DNA from: Ricinus communis
Lineage: Eukaryota; Streptophyta; Magnoliopsida; Malpighiales; Euphorbiaceae
Direction of reading: 5' to 3'
Assembly (NCBI RefSeq): GCF_019578655.1
Contig: NC_063263.1
Location: 26,907,001-26,971,000, forward strand
Length of the DNA stretch: 64,000 bases
The translations under genes and the position numbers were made by a program. The notes below the pieces were generated by a model. That model made no database searches. It had not been told where the DNA came from and worked only from the letters and a program-made list of their open reading frames with translations. Of the stretch, positions 1-13,200 are shown piece after piece (within the stretch, counting starts at the first letter, position 1; every line of letters starts with the position of its first letter).

Positions 1-156
1 ATTCTAGAAGGTATTTGACAATAATTATAGATTTTATGATATTTATTTAAATTTTAAAGACTTGATTTATTAGATATTTATCGATTCTTTAAAAAAATTT
101 AAATAAAACTGAACCTTATCTATTCCTCTAGAGTTTTTTTAGAAAAAACCTACATC

Positions 157-164
157 TATAAATA
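157..164 (+). promoter_or_regulatory. TATA box of the LTR
   Basis: TATAAATA followed by an AGAG context, upstream of a long AT-rich transcribed-looking stretch. It would be the U3/R boundary signal of the LTR ending at 1878. This is a motif match only. Confidence 0.4.
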
Positions 165-940
165 GAGAATGATGGCTTAAGATTTAGGGCTAACAACAAT
201 AGAAGGCAATAACATCGATTAGAATAATGTGGATTAAAAAATTTACGTTCATCACTAAGCAAAAGATTTCTGGTAAGTAAGAAGGAAGGTCATTAAGAAA
301 GAAACTCAAATTTGGAAACTCTTTTGAAGCGACAGAAGCTTTCTTAATACCTGATCCAATGCTGGATTCACAACCAATCTCGACTCAACTGCTTCATCAT
401 CTCCTGAGACTTACAAAACAATCAACTACGGTAACAACTGAGGGTTCCCCAACATTCATCCATCACCATCAACATCACTCTCCCATTAAACTGGTTTTCC
501 TATTCTTTATATTTTTTTTTCTAAAAACGTTTCTTTCTTTGTCTTATTTTCATGATTGATATAATTAGATTATGGTTTCTTATGAATTAGTATGTTACTA
601 ATTTATTGGATTTTAAAATCTGATAATAAGAACATTAAGGTTTTGAATATGATAATATGTCTGCCTTTGGATTTTGAATCTAATTAATCACATGATTAGG
701 ATTATATGATTAAATTCGCATTTTTTTTATAATTTTGTAATCAAATTAGTTTATTAAGATTATATGATTAATTTGTCATGTTTGTCCACTGTGTTTTTTA
801 GACTCTTAGAGTCTGCATGACTTTTTTTTTAAGGTTTCTAATTTAATCTGATTTTTTTTTATATTTTTATTTTATTTCTTTCATATTCTAATTAATTTTT
901 TTAACCTTCTGTGCATGTAAAATTAGCTGGAGAAGTCCTC

Positions 941-1020
941 AAAGCCAATCGGCTTAGTGTAAAGCCAATTAGCTCTGTGTTGAGCCGATTAGCGTTGTGC
1001 CTATAATTGATCGACTTAGC
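941..1020 (+). repeat. 20-bp tandem repeat, about four copies
   Basis: Consecutive 20-base blocks start at 941, 961, 981 and 1001. The first three share AAGCC(A/G)AT(C/T)(G/A)GC followed by a T/G-rich tail, and the fourth is diverged. Each carries a short dyad of the type AGCCRATYRGCT. It lies inside the putative LTR. Confidence 0.6.
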
Positions 1021-1879
1021 TTCCTTTTGCCTTGATTTTTAGACTTTTATGAGTTTTTTATGTATTTTTGGTGATTTTGTGTAGTGTAACTAGGTTTTAG
1101 GGCTTTTCTTTACAATTTTAATTGTAGGTCGGGTTGTAATAGCTAGATTTACTTTCTGCACTTTATTTTTGTTTATTTTTAGTTTGATGTATGTAAATAA
1201 CTGTAACATGACTATTTAATTAAAAATGAGCACATAAACTTTAGGTTAAAATTAGACCCAACATGAAAACTGTAGTCCATTAGGCTAATCAATATTAATC
1301 GAGCTTAAGTTCTAAAATCAAAATAGACTTAGTGGGTTTCATCATGTTTTGGTTAGGATTGGGCCATATTAGAATTAGGTTCATACAAATGGACCTTATC
1401 ATAATAAGTAGTCCATCTATGATTAAATAATTGGTAAAGTTTAATTGTAATTGGGCTATATTAGGAAGGACTTGTACATAATTAACTAGCAAATAAGATT
1501 AACAACCTTAATATGGGCTAGGCTTAATAAAAATAAGGCTAGACTTAGGTGAACTATATGTGTTATTTGGTGTGCTTGTATATGAACTATTGTGTTTATA
1601 GGGAATGATTTGCTAAAAAGAATAAAATAAAGACTAAGATACATAAATAAGGAAGTTGGCTTCCGGATCCAGCTCTAGATTTATGGCGTAAGCTTCCTTA
1701 TGGAGTTTGAAAAACATCACTCATTAGTGAAAGTGTCCCGATGAATTATCCAGGTGGCGACTCTCATCTTTGTGCTAGTCTGGGTGACTAGTTAGTGTGT
1801 TCCTGATTAGGTTGAAAAGCCTTATAGTGTCATAGTCACTAAAGACACTTGGGTGCGTGTCCGAAACCGCTGTCCACAG

Positions 1880-1897
1880 TGGCGACTCCATTGGGAA
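1880..1897 (+). other. Candidate primer-binding site
   Basis: TGGCGACTCCATTGGGAA begins with TGG, the complement of a tRNA CCA end, one base after the putative LTR terminus at 1878. Similar sites are typical of plant Tat/Ogre-type elements. I do not assign the tRNA. Confidence 0.5.
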
Positions 1898-2281
1898 TAA
1901 GATAAGTTGATTCTAATATATGTTTGTCCTTAATTTTATTATTTAAAAAATTATTCTTGTATCATTACACCATTTTCACACATTGTGCATTTTGGTCCTT
2001 ATAGCCCCGATGGCATTGGTTAATGATTCTTTGATTCCACTCAAATCTTAGAATTACGACACTAACTAACCATCACTCACAAGTAATAAGCGAATTTCCT
2101 TTATCGCATGGACTCTTGAATGGGGTGATGAGCCAAAGAAGAACACTTTTTACTTGTGGGAGCCTTTTATCCTTACCCAATACTCAGCTCATGGTGATGA
2201 TAGTAGTAATCTCCCTTACAAACCCCATTGTTATATGAAATATTTTTCTTTATAAGTGTCTATAGCCCAAGTATTAAAGGC
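1898..2281 (+). mobile_element. Leader fragment of the Ogre/Tat-like element
   Basis: Non-coding stretch directly after the primer site, cut off at 2281 where the Athila LTR begins. No gag frame is reached, so the rest of this element is displaced or lost. Confidence 0.35.
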
Positions 2282-3432
2282 TGACATGCTATTTATGTAG
2301 CTAAAGTCTAAGGCAGTGAACCTATCGATGCAGACTAGCACAAATGGTGAGTATCTAGGTTGTATTCTTAGGAAAGGGTGATCCTAGACCTACTATAGCA
2401 TCTTATGTTATCTAACCTAAACAAAATCAATGAAGTGTTATGCTATGATTAAATATGAACAAACAATTAATTAAATGTCAAATAATCTGAAAGGATTTAG
2501 GAAAACTCTTGAAGGAAAAAGCAAACCCTAGGGGACCTAAGCTAGTTGGATTTTAGTAAAGATAGAGATTAAATTGATTATCAACTACAATTACCCATGG
2601 ACGAAGTCTTAACTGAATTCGGTCTCCCTCTCGAGATAACTGAATTCCTAAACCTAATAACCTAAACTTGGAATCTCTTCCTAATGATCGATTATTTGAT
2701 TAGCATTAAGGTTTAACCCACCTCTATTAAGCTTTGTTAATTCTTAATCTGGCTAGTCAATTATCCTTATCTCTAAGTGATTATTAACCAGTTCTTGCTA
2801 TTCAAATTTCCAATTACTAAATGAATTTCTCAGTTACATAAAGCAATCTAAATACCGTAATTCATAATATCTGATGATTAAAGTGATTTCTTATTAATAA
2901 TGAAAGCAAGAAGAAACAAGCATTAATAATTAAAATCTCATAAATTTTGAAATTAATCCAACAACATAGGAACCCCAAATGGGTTTGACAATTTAGTTAC
3001 TCATACTAATAAGCAACACAAAATAAAGAATAGATTCAGAAAAGTAAATTAAAGGCATGTACACCCTTCTTCTTTAAGTTGGATGAGAAACCGTAAATTT
3101 CCAATTTAGAATAGTAAACCCTAATTTGCCTCTTAAATGTTCCCAAATCTTGTCTTGATCTTCAATTTGATGTTAAAACAGTTGTAATCCTTCCTTAATA
3201 GATGCAATGATCTTCTAAGGTCGAGTATTGAAGTCTGGAAGAAGATGGTCTAAGCTTGTATAATGGAAATCAAGTTAGAAAATCGAACCCTAATTCAGCA
3301 AATCATTTTTGCCTATATAATCCCTTCAGCATGGCGTGGTCAAGCCTGTGCTGATCAGCACGGGCGGAGTCTAGGCCGTGCTAGACCTCTGCGTTCCACA
3401 TCTGTTGACTTCTTCTAGGCCGTGCCCTAACC
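2282..3432 (-). repeat. Athila LTR, left part (split by insertions)
   Basis: The sequence matches, in the same order, the LTRs at 52743-54052 and 56427-57910 (minus strand) and, as reverse complement, the LTR at 60491-61928. The left end TGACATGC corresponds to TGATAGGC in the others. The conserved promoter-like TATATA is at 3314-3319. The LTR stops at TAACC (3428-3432) and resumes at TAACC (16285-16289), so everything between is younger. Rejoined length is about 1.48 kb, like the other copies. Confidence 0.85.
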
Positions 3433-4190
3433 TGTAATACCCCGAATTTTTATATATTTAATAATGAGTTTTTATTTAAGTTAATTTTAGCTTCATTATT
3501 ATTGGGTTTAATTTGAAATGATTTAATGAAAAATTTAATATTAATCAAATAAATGAGTTATTTTCTATACCCAATTAGTTTGAAATTTTAAAAAATTATT
3601 CAAGTAAATTATTTGAGAAATGATTATATTTTGGTTATTCAAATTTTTTTTCCAAATGCATATTTATATAAGTAAAATTGTATATTGGAAAATTATGGTA
3701 GAATTGTAAAGGATGTTTATAAAAGAATTTTGAAAAAATTGGTATTATAATTGATTAGTAGTATTAAATTTTAAGTTGGAAATTGATTATTTAATTTAAT
3801 TGTGTGTTAGGACTAAATTGGAAATTTATTTTGGAATAAGGATTGAAAGTATAATGTTATTTTTATGGGGTTTTAATGGAAATTTGTGAGTTTGGTATTT
3901 TTATAAATAAATATGTCGGTCAGGGGTATTTTTGTAATTGTGTATTTTCAATAATTCGGTTTTGGCCCAAATTAAATAGTTAGGGGCTTAATTGAAAGGC
4001 TAAAAAGAAGTTTGGGGGTTAAATTGGAATTCTGCAGGATGAAATTATAAGTAATTAAGAAAGTTGAGGGACCAAGTTGTAATAAGGAAAAGTTCGGGGG
4101 CCTAATGTCGATATTGAAAGAAATGGAATCGGGGAGAGAGAAGGTAGAGAGAGAGAGAGAGAGAGTGTCACGGGAAGAGAGAGAGGGCCA
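3433..4190 (+). repeat. Long solo LTR (Tekay/Del style), left part
   Basis: Begins TGTAATACCCCGAATTTTTA, a terminus style common in Tekay/Del chromoviruses. It continues at 7188 after interruption by an opposite-strand copy of the same LTR. The target duplication TAACC flanks it at 3428-3432, and TAAC follows its right end at 9371. A (GA)n microsatellite occupies about 4146-4165. No coding sequence. Confidence 0.75.
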
Positions 4191-7187
4191 TGTCACGACC
4201 CCACCCGTGGACCCGTGACCAGCACTAGGGAATGGGTAGGCTTAAGGCCACCGAAACCCGTAGTAAGCCTGACACTCACTGATTTAAACAAATCTCATCT
4301 CAAATTAATATTATTAAAGCCACAATTTATCTTAATAGTTACACTTTACAAAATTACTTGATTACTGAAAAACTAGGCGAGACCGAAGCTCGGAAAATTT
4401 ACAACCGATACATTTACTATTACTACTGCGGAGAATCTAAGATTTACTAATTTACATACCAAATCAAATACATCACCCGATGATGAAGGAGTCGGATTCT
4501 TGAATAAGAGTCAGCGGGAGAACTAACGATGTGAATCCGAAAAAACATAAATGGAGACCGGTCTAGAGTGAGTTAAAATCAAATAATCTAGGGACTATTG
4601 CTTCTTCTCGGAAAACATAGATTATTCAAATCGATATCAAACCATACTATAATCATACCCTACTATTTCCTTCATATAAAATATTAATCATTCGAATCAA
4701 AATATCAACCATGCACGTAAATACAAATCACATAATAATCAAATACCATAATAAATAAATAAATAAAAATATATATTTACTTTTACGGGACGAGTGGCTC
4801 GGTAGAACCCTAAACCCCAAAATCTAGTAGCCATTCGGCTCTCTTAATCCAATAAGACTGGCGCCCCGAGAGCAATGCTCGACCAGGGACCTTACCTCCA
4901 GTCTGGTCACTTAAGTATTCAAATAAGAAATCTAGTAGCCATTCGGCTCTCTTAATCCAATAAGACTGGCGCCCCGAGAGTAATGCTCGACTAGGGACCT
5001 TACCTCTAGTCTAGTCACTTAAGTATCCAAATAAGCCGGCGCCCCGAGAGCAATGCTCGACCAGGGACCTTACCTCCGACAATTTACACAAATCGTGAGA
5101 GCCATGCTCGACCAGGGCAAACCCATGAAAATCTTATTACATGTCCATGATCATTACCGGTGCGCACGCGGTCCTGATATAACCCATCAGGCGGCATGTT
5201 CTACAAGCCACGTTTCCCAAGACACAATCATCCATTTAATAAATATCATTGTATAATGAAGTCATTCAACCATATCAAATTAATGATTAATAATTAAGAG
5301 TAAAACATCGAAATTTCGGGTGGAAATCGATGATATTTGGAATTATTATAACATTACTATAATAATACTCATATTATCTTCAATAATTAATAATCCAGTA
5401 AAATTAATTACGTTGAGATATTAGTAACCATGTTAAACATAAACTTCCAAAATAGCATATTAAAATCAAACTTAGCAATAGTGCAATGAATAAAAGACTT
5501 TAACTCACAGGATTGGCGACCTTCTAGCTCTGCTCCGGTGCCTCGGTAGGAGCGAGCCGAACGAACTGACAATCTAGACACGGAAAACAATTTATCAAAA
5601 CGCTGAAACAATCGATCATTAATCCTAGGTCTAGACTCCTGGGGTGACATCTAAGAATCTCGACTCGGGAGAATTCTCTAGAAAATCCGTGAGAACCTCC
5701 CCTACAACACGAACATTACCCCCCGTAAAAACGGGTCCAGGACTGCCGGAAAAACACTCCAAATATCCAACAATTTAAACAACGGAGTCGGGTCCCCAAA
5801 CTTCACTATTTCCGACTCGCCACACAAAGACAAAATACGACTATGGCAGGCCAATCGATAGACAAATATTTTGACTCACAAAAATCATCAAATACTCAAT
5901 ATAATCCAATAGACACAAATTTAAAATCAAGGATTTCTAAGATCAACGGCTAGAGAAAATTACCGAGACGCTCAGTCGACTCGCCTCCGGCCGCCGGAGT
6001 CCGATCGACGATCCGAACACACCATCGGACTCACAACGACGTAGCTGATGACGATACCCGCCCGATTTTCCGATCCGACACTCGATCGTCCGGGAGATTT
6101 ACGGACGATCTCGACCGTCGATTTGCAAACGAAGTCCGATCGCCACGAAACCAGTGCCATCGCGAAGCTTGAGTTGAGGAGAGTCGGGATACGTCCTCCG
6201 ATCGTCCATCCTCCGCCGGATCTCGCCGGAAAAACCCAAAAACGCCGGCTGCCACCATTTTCTCTTTCCACCGGATCTTTCGTTTCCGGCCACCACTTCG
6301 ACAATACGCCGCCAAAACAAAGCCGAGGGCCGAGAGGAGTCGATCGGCGCAGATCGGTAGGAAGCGGCGGGCAGCGCCGCCGCCCCACGCGATTCCTGTC
6401 GCCTCGCCATTGCGGCTCGCCACGGACGCTGCGATCCTCTCTCTCTCTCCTGGCTCTCTCTCTCTCTCTCTACTTCTCTCTCCCCGATTCCATTTCTTTT
6501 AATATCGACATTAGGCCCCCGAACTTTTCCTTATTACAATTTGGTCCTTCAAATTTCTTAATTACTTACAATTTCATCCCGCAGAATTCCAATTTGACCC
6601 CCAAACTTCTTTTTAGCCTTTCAATTAAGCCCTTAACTATTTAATTTGGGCCAAAACTGAATTATTGAAAATACACAATTACAAAAATACCCCTGACTGA
6701 CATATTTATTTACAAAAATACCAAGCTCACAAATTTCCATTAAAACCCCATAAAAATAACATTATACTTTCAATCCTTATTCCAAAATAAATTTCCAATT
6801 TAGTCCTAACACACAATTAAATTAAATAATCAAATTCCAACTTAAAATTTAATACTACTAATCAATTATAATACCAATTTTCCCAAAATTCTTTTATTAA
6901 AACATCCTTTATAATTTCTTCCAAAATTTTCCAATATATAATTTTACTTATATAAATATGCATTTGGAAAAAAAAAATTTGAATAACCAAAATATAATCA
7001 TTTCTCAAATAATTTACTTGAATAATTTCTTAAAATTTCAAACTAATTGGGTATAGAAAATAACTCATTTATTTGATTAATATTAAATTTTTCATTAAAT
7101 CATTTCAAATTAAACCCGATAATAATGAAGCTAAAATTAACTTAAATAAAAACTCATTATTAAATATATAAAAATTCGGGTGTTACA
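4191..7187 (-). repeat. Nested opposite-strand LTR of the same long-LTR family
   Basis: About 3.0 kb running from TGTCACGACCCC to GGTGTTACA, the exact reverse of the host LTR termini. Its right 750 bp is an inverted match of 3433-4190, and its left 2.2 kb an inverted match of 7188-9371. A GC-rich core (about 5950-6450) contains several overlapping open frames on both strands that look like chance. No clear 5-bp target duplication: flanks are GGCCA and TCACA. It is either a solo LTR that lost its duplication or a product of recombination. Confidence 0.75.
4821..5085 (-). repeat. 108-bp tandem duplication inside the nested LTR
   Basis: A block containing GGCGCCCCGAGAG and a GCTCGACCAGGGACC motif occurs at 4861, 4969 and 5039 (spacings 108 and 70). 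That gives two full copies and a partial third. The host LTR at 8590-8740 has related but rearranged copies, so this segment of the LTR is prone to duplication. Confidence 0.7.
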
Positions 7188-9371
7188 TCACAGCTTGATA
7201 AATTGGCGAGCTCGGGCGCTGGCGTCTTGTTGGCGGCTTGGACTCTGTGATAGCGTGGTAATGAGGAATTCTTGCGTGTGGCGGCGGCTTTGAAGGCCGT
7301 TTGGTCGTTCCGTGACCTTCCTAAGCCGATCTTGTGGCGATCGGCTCCCTTGGAGAGAGCTTCCTTTTGGCGGTAGCGGCGTCGGTTTGGTGGCCGGGAG
7401 AAGAGTTCGGCCGAAGTGGAGGCAAACGTTTTGGGTTTTCCGAGATCCGGCGGAGGATGGACGATCGGAGGACGTATCCCGACTCTCCTCAGCTCAAGCT
7501 TCGCGATGGCACCTGTTTGGTGGCGATCGGGCTTCGTTTGCGAATCGACGGTCTAGATCGTCTGTAAATCTCTCCGGATGATCGGGTGTCAGATCGGAAA
7601 ATCGGAAGCGGGGATCGTCATCAGCGCGTCGTTGTGAGTTCGATGATGTGTTCGGATCGTCGATCGGACTCCGGCGGCCGGAGGTGAGTCGATCGAGCGA
7701 TCGAGCGTCTCGGTAATATTTCTTTGGCCCGTTAATTTTAGAAATTCTTGGTTTAATTGTGTCTATTGGATGGTATTGAGTATTTGATGATATCGTGAGT
7801 CAAAAATAATTGTCTGTCAGTTTGCCTGCCTCGTATTTTGTGCTGTGTGGCGGAGTCGGGAAATAGTGAAGTTTGGGGACCCGACTCCCGTTGTTTAAAT
7901 GGTTGGATATTTGAAGTGTTCTTCTGGCAGGTCCTGGACCCGTTTTTACGGGGGGTAATGTTCGTGTTGTAAGGGAGGTTCTACCGGATTTTCGGTAGAA
8001 TTCTCCCGAGTCGAGATTCTTAGACGATCGATCTGGGAGTCTAGACCTAGGATTAATGATCGATTGTTTCAGCGTTTTGATAAATTGTTTTCCGTGATTA
8101 GATGATCATGCATTCGGCTCGCTCCAGGCGAGGCAGGAAGCGAGCTAGGAGGTCGCCCAATCCTGTGAGTTAAAGTCATTTAATCTGCGTATTGCTAGTC
8201 CGATTTTAATATGCTATTTAGAATTTGTGCTTAATATGATTATTAGTATCGCAAAATAAATGATTTCACTTGATTATTAATAATTGAAATAATATAAATA
8301 TTATTATTAGTATGTTATAATAAGACAAACGTTATTATTTTTCCCTCACAAATTGCACGTTGTTTTACCTTAAATCTTTAATCTTTATTTCCGATATGTG
8401 TTGGTTGAGTTCATCGGATAATGATATTTATTATATGTGATGATTGCGAATTGGGAAATGTGGCTTGTAGAACATGCCGCTCGATGGGTTACATCGGGAC
8501 GGCGTCTGCCGGTAATGATCCTGGATATAAGGTTATTATGGATTTGTTTGCCCCGATCGAGCATTGCTCTGCAGGTGAGTTCGATTGATTCTGGGAGTTA
8601 AGGTCCCGATCGAGCGATGCTCTCTGGTAGCCGGCTTATTTGGAATTCAAGTGTTCAGGGCTAAAGGTAAGGACCACGATCGAGCTTGCTCTCTGGGCTC
8701 GGACTGTTGGATTAAGAGAGCCGAAAGGCTATTAGAATTTGGGGTTAGGGTTCTACTGAGCCACTCGTCCCGTAAAAGTAAATATATATTTTTATTTATT
8801 TATTATGGTATGATTATAATATGGATTGTATTTACGTGCATGGTTGATATTTTGATTCGAATGATTAATATTTTATGTGAAGGAAATAGTAGGGTATGAT
8901 TATAGTATGGTTTGATATATTGATTTGAATAATCTATGTTTTTTTGAGAAGAAGCAATAGTCTCTAGATTATTTGATTTTAACTCACTCTCGAAACTGAC
9001 AGTCTCCATTTATGTTTTTTTTAGATTCGTGACTGTTAGTTCTCCCGTGACTCTTATTCAGTAACCCGACTCCTTCATCATCGGGTGATGTATTTGATTT
9101 GGTATGTAAATTGGTAAATCTTAGATTCTCCGCAGTAGTAATAGTAGATGTTTCAGTTGTAAATTTTCCGAGCTTGGTCTCGCCTAGTTTTTTCCCGGTA
9201 GACCAAGTAATTTTGTAAAGTGTATCTATTAAGATAAATTGAGGTTTTAATAATGTAAATTTGAGTTGAGATTTGTTTAAATCCGGTGAGTGTCGGGGCT
9301 TACTACGGGTTTCGGTGGCCTTAAGCCTACCCATTCCCTAGTGCGATCCGGGCCCAGGTGGGGTCGTGACA
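7188..9371 (+). repeat. Long solo LTR (Tekay/Del style), right part
   Basis: Continuation of 3433-4190, ending GGTGGGGTCGTGACA at 9371. Total LTR length without the nested copy is about 2.94 kb. The segment pairs in inverted orientation with 4191-6430. Short open frames at 7312-7581 are shadows of the GC-rich LTR core. No internal domain or second LTR follows, so it is a solo LTR. Confidence 0.75.
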
Positions 9372-9375
9372 TAAC

Positions 9376-9730
9376 TGATATGGACATGGCCAAGCTTAAA
9401 GATGGACTTGATGGAGAGGACAACAGAAAACCAAAGAATTGATTTTGATAAAATTATAGTAGTTGTTTCCTTTGCGTATTTGCTTGAATTCTTGAATTCT
9501 TGTTGAATGCATAAACCACTTATCAAGGAATTGATCTATCCTTGTGGCGTGTTAAGGGTTAGGGTTTAAGAACTTAGTTTTCTTTAGGTTGATCTTGATC
9601 AACCATACCTTGCAATCTGATTTAAGCGGTTCTTGGGTTTTGAAACTCAATTTGTTCTTGGGTTTCTAAGATAGTAATTCACGGGTTCATAATCATTAGG
9701 GTTCGTGGTTCTAATCCTTGGAGGTTCTTA
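9376..9730 (+). repeat. Inverted, internally deleted LTR arm of copy A
   Basis: Reads TGATATGGACATGGCC through to GGTTCTTA in the orientation opposite to the rest of the element. It has the same internal deletion as the 5' LTR at 15920-16284: GAGGACAACA joins almost directly to AAAACCAAAGAATT. At 9730 it turns back into the 3' LTR through a shared GAACC. Confidence 0.75.
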
Positions 9731-10292
9731 GAACCACAGACCTGATTGCAGGTATGTTGATCGAGGAAAAACAAGTTCTTAAACCAACCCTACCACAAGG
9801 ATAGATCAATTCCTGATAAGTGGTTTATGCATTCAACAAGAATTCAAGCAAATATCTGGAAACTACTATTTTTATCAAAATCAATTCTTCAAACAACAAG
9901 GGCGTTTTTATAGCCACCTAACATAATAAACCCTAGTAAAACTATTAACCCTACCGCCACATAAGAAAAATAGGCAATAACATTGTTCGAACTTAAAGAA
10001 GAGATTTGACCCAAATATTAGCCCACATTAGTCTTCATGTATTTGGACTTGCAAAACATTAAATAAAGCCCATTCGGATGTGTCTTTACTTGGGCCTATC
10101 CTAGCATGACCAATTGGGCTTCCTTGACTAGCCCGATCTTGCATATAGCCAATTAAGGCTTCTTGTAGCTTCTTGGACCTTGACCTTGTAATTGGGCCTT
10201 GTAGCATGCTCAATGGATCCTTAGCTTTATCTTTGGTTTTCTTGTTGTCCTCTCCATCAAGTCCATCTTTAAGCTTGGCCATGTCCATATCA
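9731..10292 (-). repeat. 3' LTR of copy A, truncated at its outer end
   Basis: Matches the 717-720 bp LTRs of copies B and C but lacks roughly the outermost 120-150 bp, where the inverted arm joins. It contains the coding tail of pol (stop at 10028-10030) and ends inward at CCATATCA (10292). The pyrimidine-rich complement of the purine tract, TTCCCTCCTTCTTT, follows at 10293. Confidence 0.75.
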
Positions 10293-13200
10293 TTCCCTCC
10301 TTCTTTAGGATGATTCGTCCTCGAATCAAGTTCATCACCTACATCAAAAGGACTCAAATCAGCTACATTAAATGTACCACTCACATTATACTCACCTTTC
10401 AAATCAATCTTGTAGGCATTGTCATTGATCCTCTCAAGGACTTGAAATGGACCATCACCCCTCGGACTTAGTTTAGACTTTCTTTGATTTGGGAACCTTT
10501 CTTTGCGAAAATGCACCCAAACCCAATCTCTAGGTTGGAATACCATTGGAATTCGTCCTTTATTAACCCTCTCGGCCACTTTTGCATTTTGCTTCTCAAT
10601 TCTCTCTTTAACTTGTTTGTGTAGCTTTTAACCAAATCGCCTTAGAAGAACCTTCAACACTAACAAGCTTGTTAAGAGGCAAAGGAATCAAATCAATAGG
10701 AGTTAAAGGATTAAAACCATATACAATTTCAAATGGTGAAGTGTGTGTAGTGCTATGAACAGCTCTATTATATGCAAATTCAACATATGGCAACAAATCC
10801 TCCCAAGATTTTAAATTCCTAGAAATCAAAGCACGAAGCAATTGAATCAAAGTCCTATTCACAACTTCAGTTTGTCCATCATACGTGGATGGCAAGTAGT
10901 AGAATAAAGCAATTTAGTTCCTAACTTACCCCATAGCACACGCCAAAAGTGACTTAGAAATTTAACATCTCTATCACTAACAATGGTCTTAGGTACTCCA
11001 TGCAAACGCACAACTTCTCTAAGAAACAAATCGGCAATATGGACATCATCACTTTTATGGCAAGGGATAAAGTGAGCCATTTTACTAAACCTATCCACAA
11101 CAACAAATATACTATCTCTACCTTTCCTAGATCTCGGCAAACCAAGCACAAAGTCCATAGACAAATCTGTCCAAGGAACATCGGGAATAGGTAAAGGTGT
11201 ATATAACCCATGGGGTTGCAGTTTGGACTTAGCTTTCAAACACACAATGCATTGACCACAAATTCTATGCACATCACGTTTCATGCATGGCCAATAAAAA
11301 TGCTCAATCGAATATCATAAGTCTTTTGCACCCCAAAATGACCCATTAAACCGCCCCCATGTGCTTCCCTAACCAATCTGACACATGAAGAACAATTAGG
11401 AATACAAAGGCGATTTTTCTTGAAAGAAATCCCTCAAACACATAAAAATCGTGACAGCCCCATTAGCACAAGTTGTAAACATGCCGAAATCATTATCACT
11501 CACATACAACTCTTTTATGAACTCGAAGCCCGGCAATTTAGAATCAAGAGTAGTAAGTAAAGCATACCTTCGAGATAGTGCATCGTAACCACATTCTCCT
11601 TACCTTTCTTGTATTTGATCACATGGGAATGTCTCAGTGAACTCCATCCACTTAGCATGTCTTGGTTCAGTTTGTCTTGCCCTTGAGATGCTTCAAACTC
11701 TCATGATCCGTGTGGATGACAAATTCTTTGGGCTATAAATAGTGTTGCCATGTTTGCAAGGCCCGAACCAAAGCATAGAGTTCTTTGTCATAGGTTGGAA
11801 TTAGAAGAGGCTGCTCCATTTAGTTTTCACTAAAATAGCATATAGGTCCGCCTTCTTGCATCAAAACAGCCCCAATCCCAATGCCACTAGCATCACACTC
11901 AATCTCAAAGGTTTTGTCAAAGTTAGGTAAAACCAACAAAGGAGGCGACACACAACTTATCTTTAAGCATATTAAAAGCATGTTCTTGTGCATCATCCCA
12001 AGTAAACCCAACATTTTTCTTGACAATTTCATTCAAAGGTGCAGCTATACTACTAAAGTCCTTAATGAACCTCCTATAGAAACTAGCCAAGCCATGAAAA
12101 CTCCTAACTTGGCTAATATTTTTAGGTGTTGGCCACTCCCTAATTGCTTTCACTTTCTCCACATCAACCTCGAGCCCCTTTGAACTAATAACAAAACCAA
12201 GGAAATTAACTTTATCCATGCAAAAAGCACACTTTTCAAATTGGCATACAATTTTTCTACCCTAAGAATGTCTAGAACCCTACGCACATGCATGACATGA
12301 TCATCAATGGACTTGGAATAAACTAAGATATCATCAAAATACACAACCACAAATTTACCAAGACACTCACGCAAGACATGGTTCATCAACCTCATAAAAG
12401 TACTAGGTGCATTTGTAAGCCCAAACGGCATAACTAACCACTCATATAGACCATACTTAGTCTTAAAAGCCGTTTTCCACTCATCACCGAGTTTTCATGC
12501 AAATTTGATAATAACGGGCGTAAATCAATCTTAGTAAACAAACATGCACCATGCAACTCATCAAGCATATCATCTAACCTAGGAATGGGATGGCGATACT
12601 TTACCGTTATTTTATTGATTGCAGTCCACACATTCTCCATGTGCCATCCTTCTTTGGAACCAAAATCACTGGAACCGCACAAGGACTTAAGCTCTCACGC
12701 ACATACCCTTTGACATCAGTTCTTCCACTTGCCTTTGAAGCTCCTTTGTCTCCTCCGGATTACTTCTATAGGCTGGTCTATTTGGTATGGAAGCCCCGGT
12801 ATGAAGTCTATTTGATGTTCTATCCCTCTTTGAGGAGGTAATCCACTTGGCATTTCCACGGAAAACATCGGCAAATTCCTGCAAAGATTAGCAAACACAC
12901 TCGGCAAGGAAAGATCAAGTTCGGTAGTGTTCAAATATACATCTTTATAAGTAACAACAAATAACATCCGACTTGAATGAAATGCATGCCTAACTTCACT
13001 TTCCCTAGCCAAAAACTACCCTTTGCCTTTGTTTTCTCTTTTGGTCAATCTCACCCTTTGGGTTTTCATGTTCCTTTTGTTATTTTCAAATTTCACGCCT
13101 CTCTCTTTCCAACTTACATTGGTCATCATACACTTCCTTAGGAGAAAGAGGTGTCAAAGTAACTTTTCTCCCATCCTTCACAAATGAGTACCTATTTAGA

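Larger units (their letters stand above)
1..1878 (+). repeat. LTR (probably 3' part) of an Ogre/Tat-like Ty3/gypsy element
   Basis: AT-rich sequence with no credible coding region. I read it as LTR because it ends in CA at 1878, one base before a tRNA-type primer site beginning TGGCGACTCC. It also has a good TATA box near the left edge (157-164). The left LTR boundary lies outside the window or was not found. A four-copy 20-bp tandem repeat sits at 941-1020. The Ogre/Tat label is inferred from the primer-site style and could be wrong; no polyprotein is attached here to confirm it. Confidence 0.45.

Noticed and set aside
359..559. 66-codon open frame near the left edge
   Set aside because: Low-complexity His/Phe-rich translation inside a putative LTR, with no homology I recognise and no supporting signals.
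5972..6644. Overlapping arginine- and proline-rich open frames on both strands
   Set aside because: They lie in the GC-rich core of an LTR, overlap each other on both strands and have no recognisable domain; low stop density from base composition explains them.
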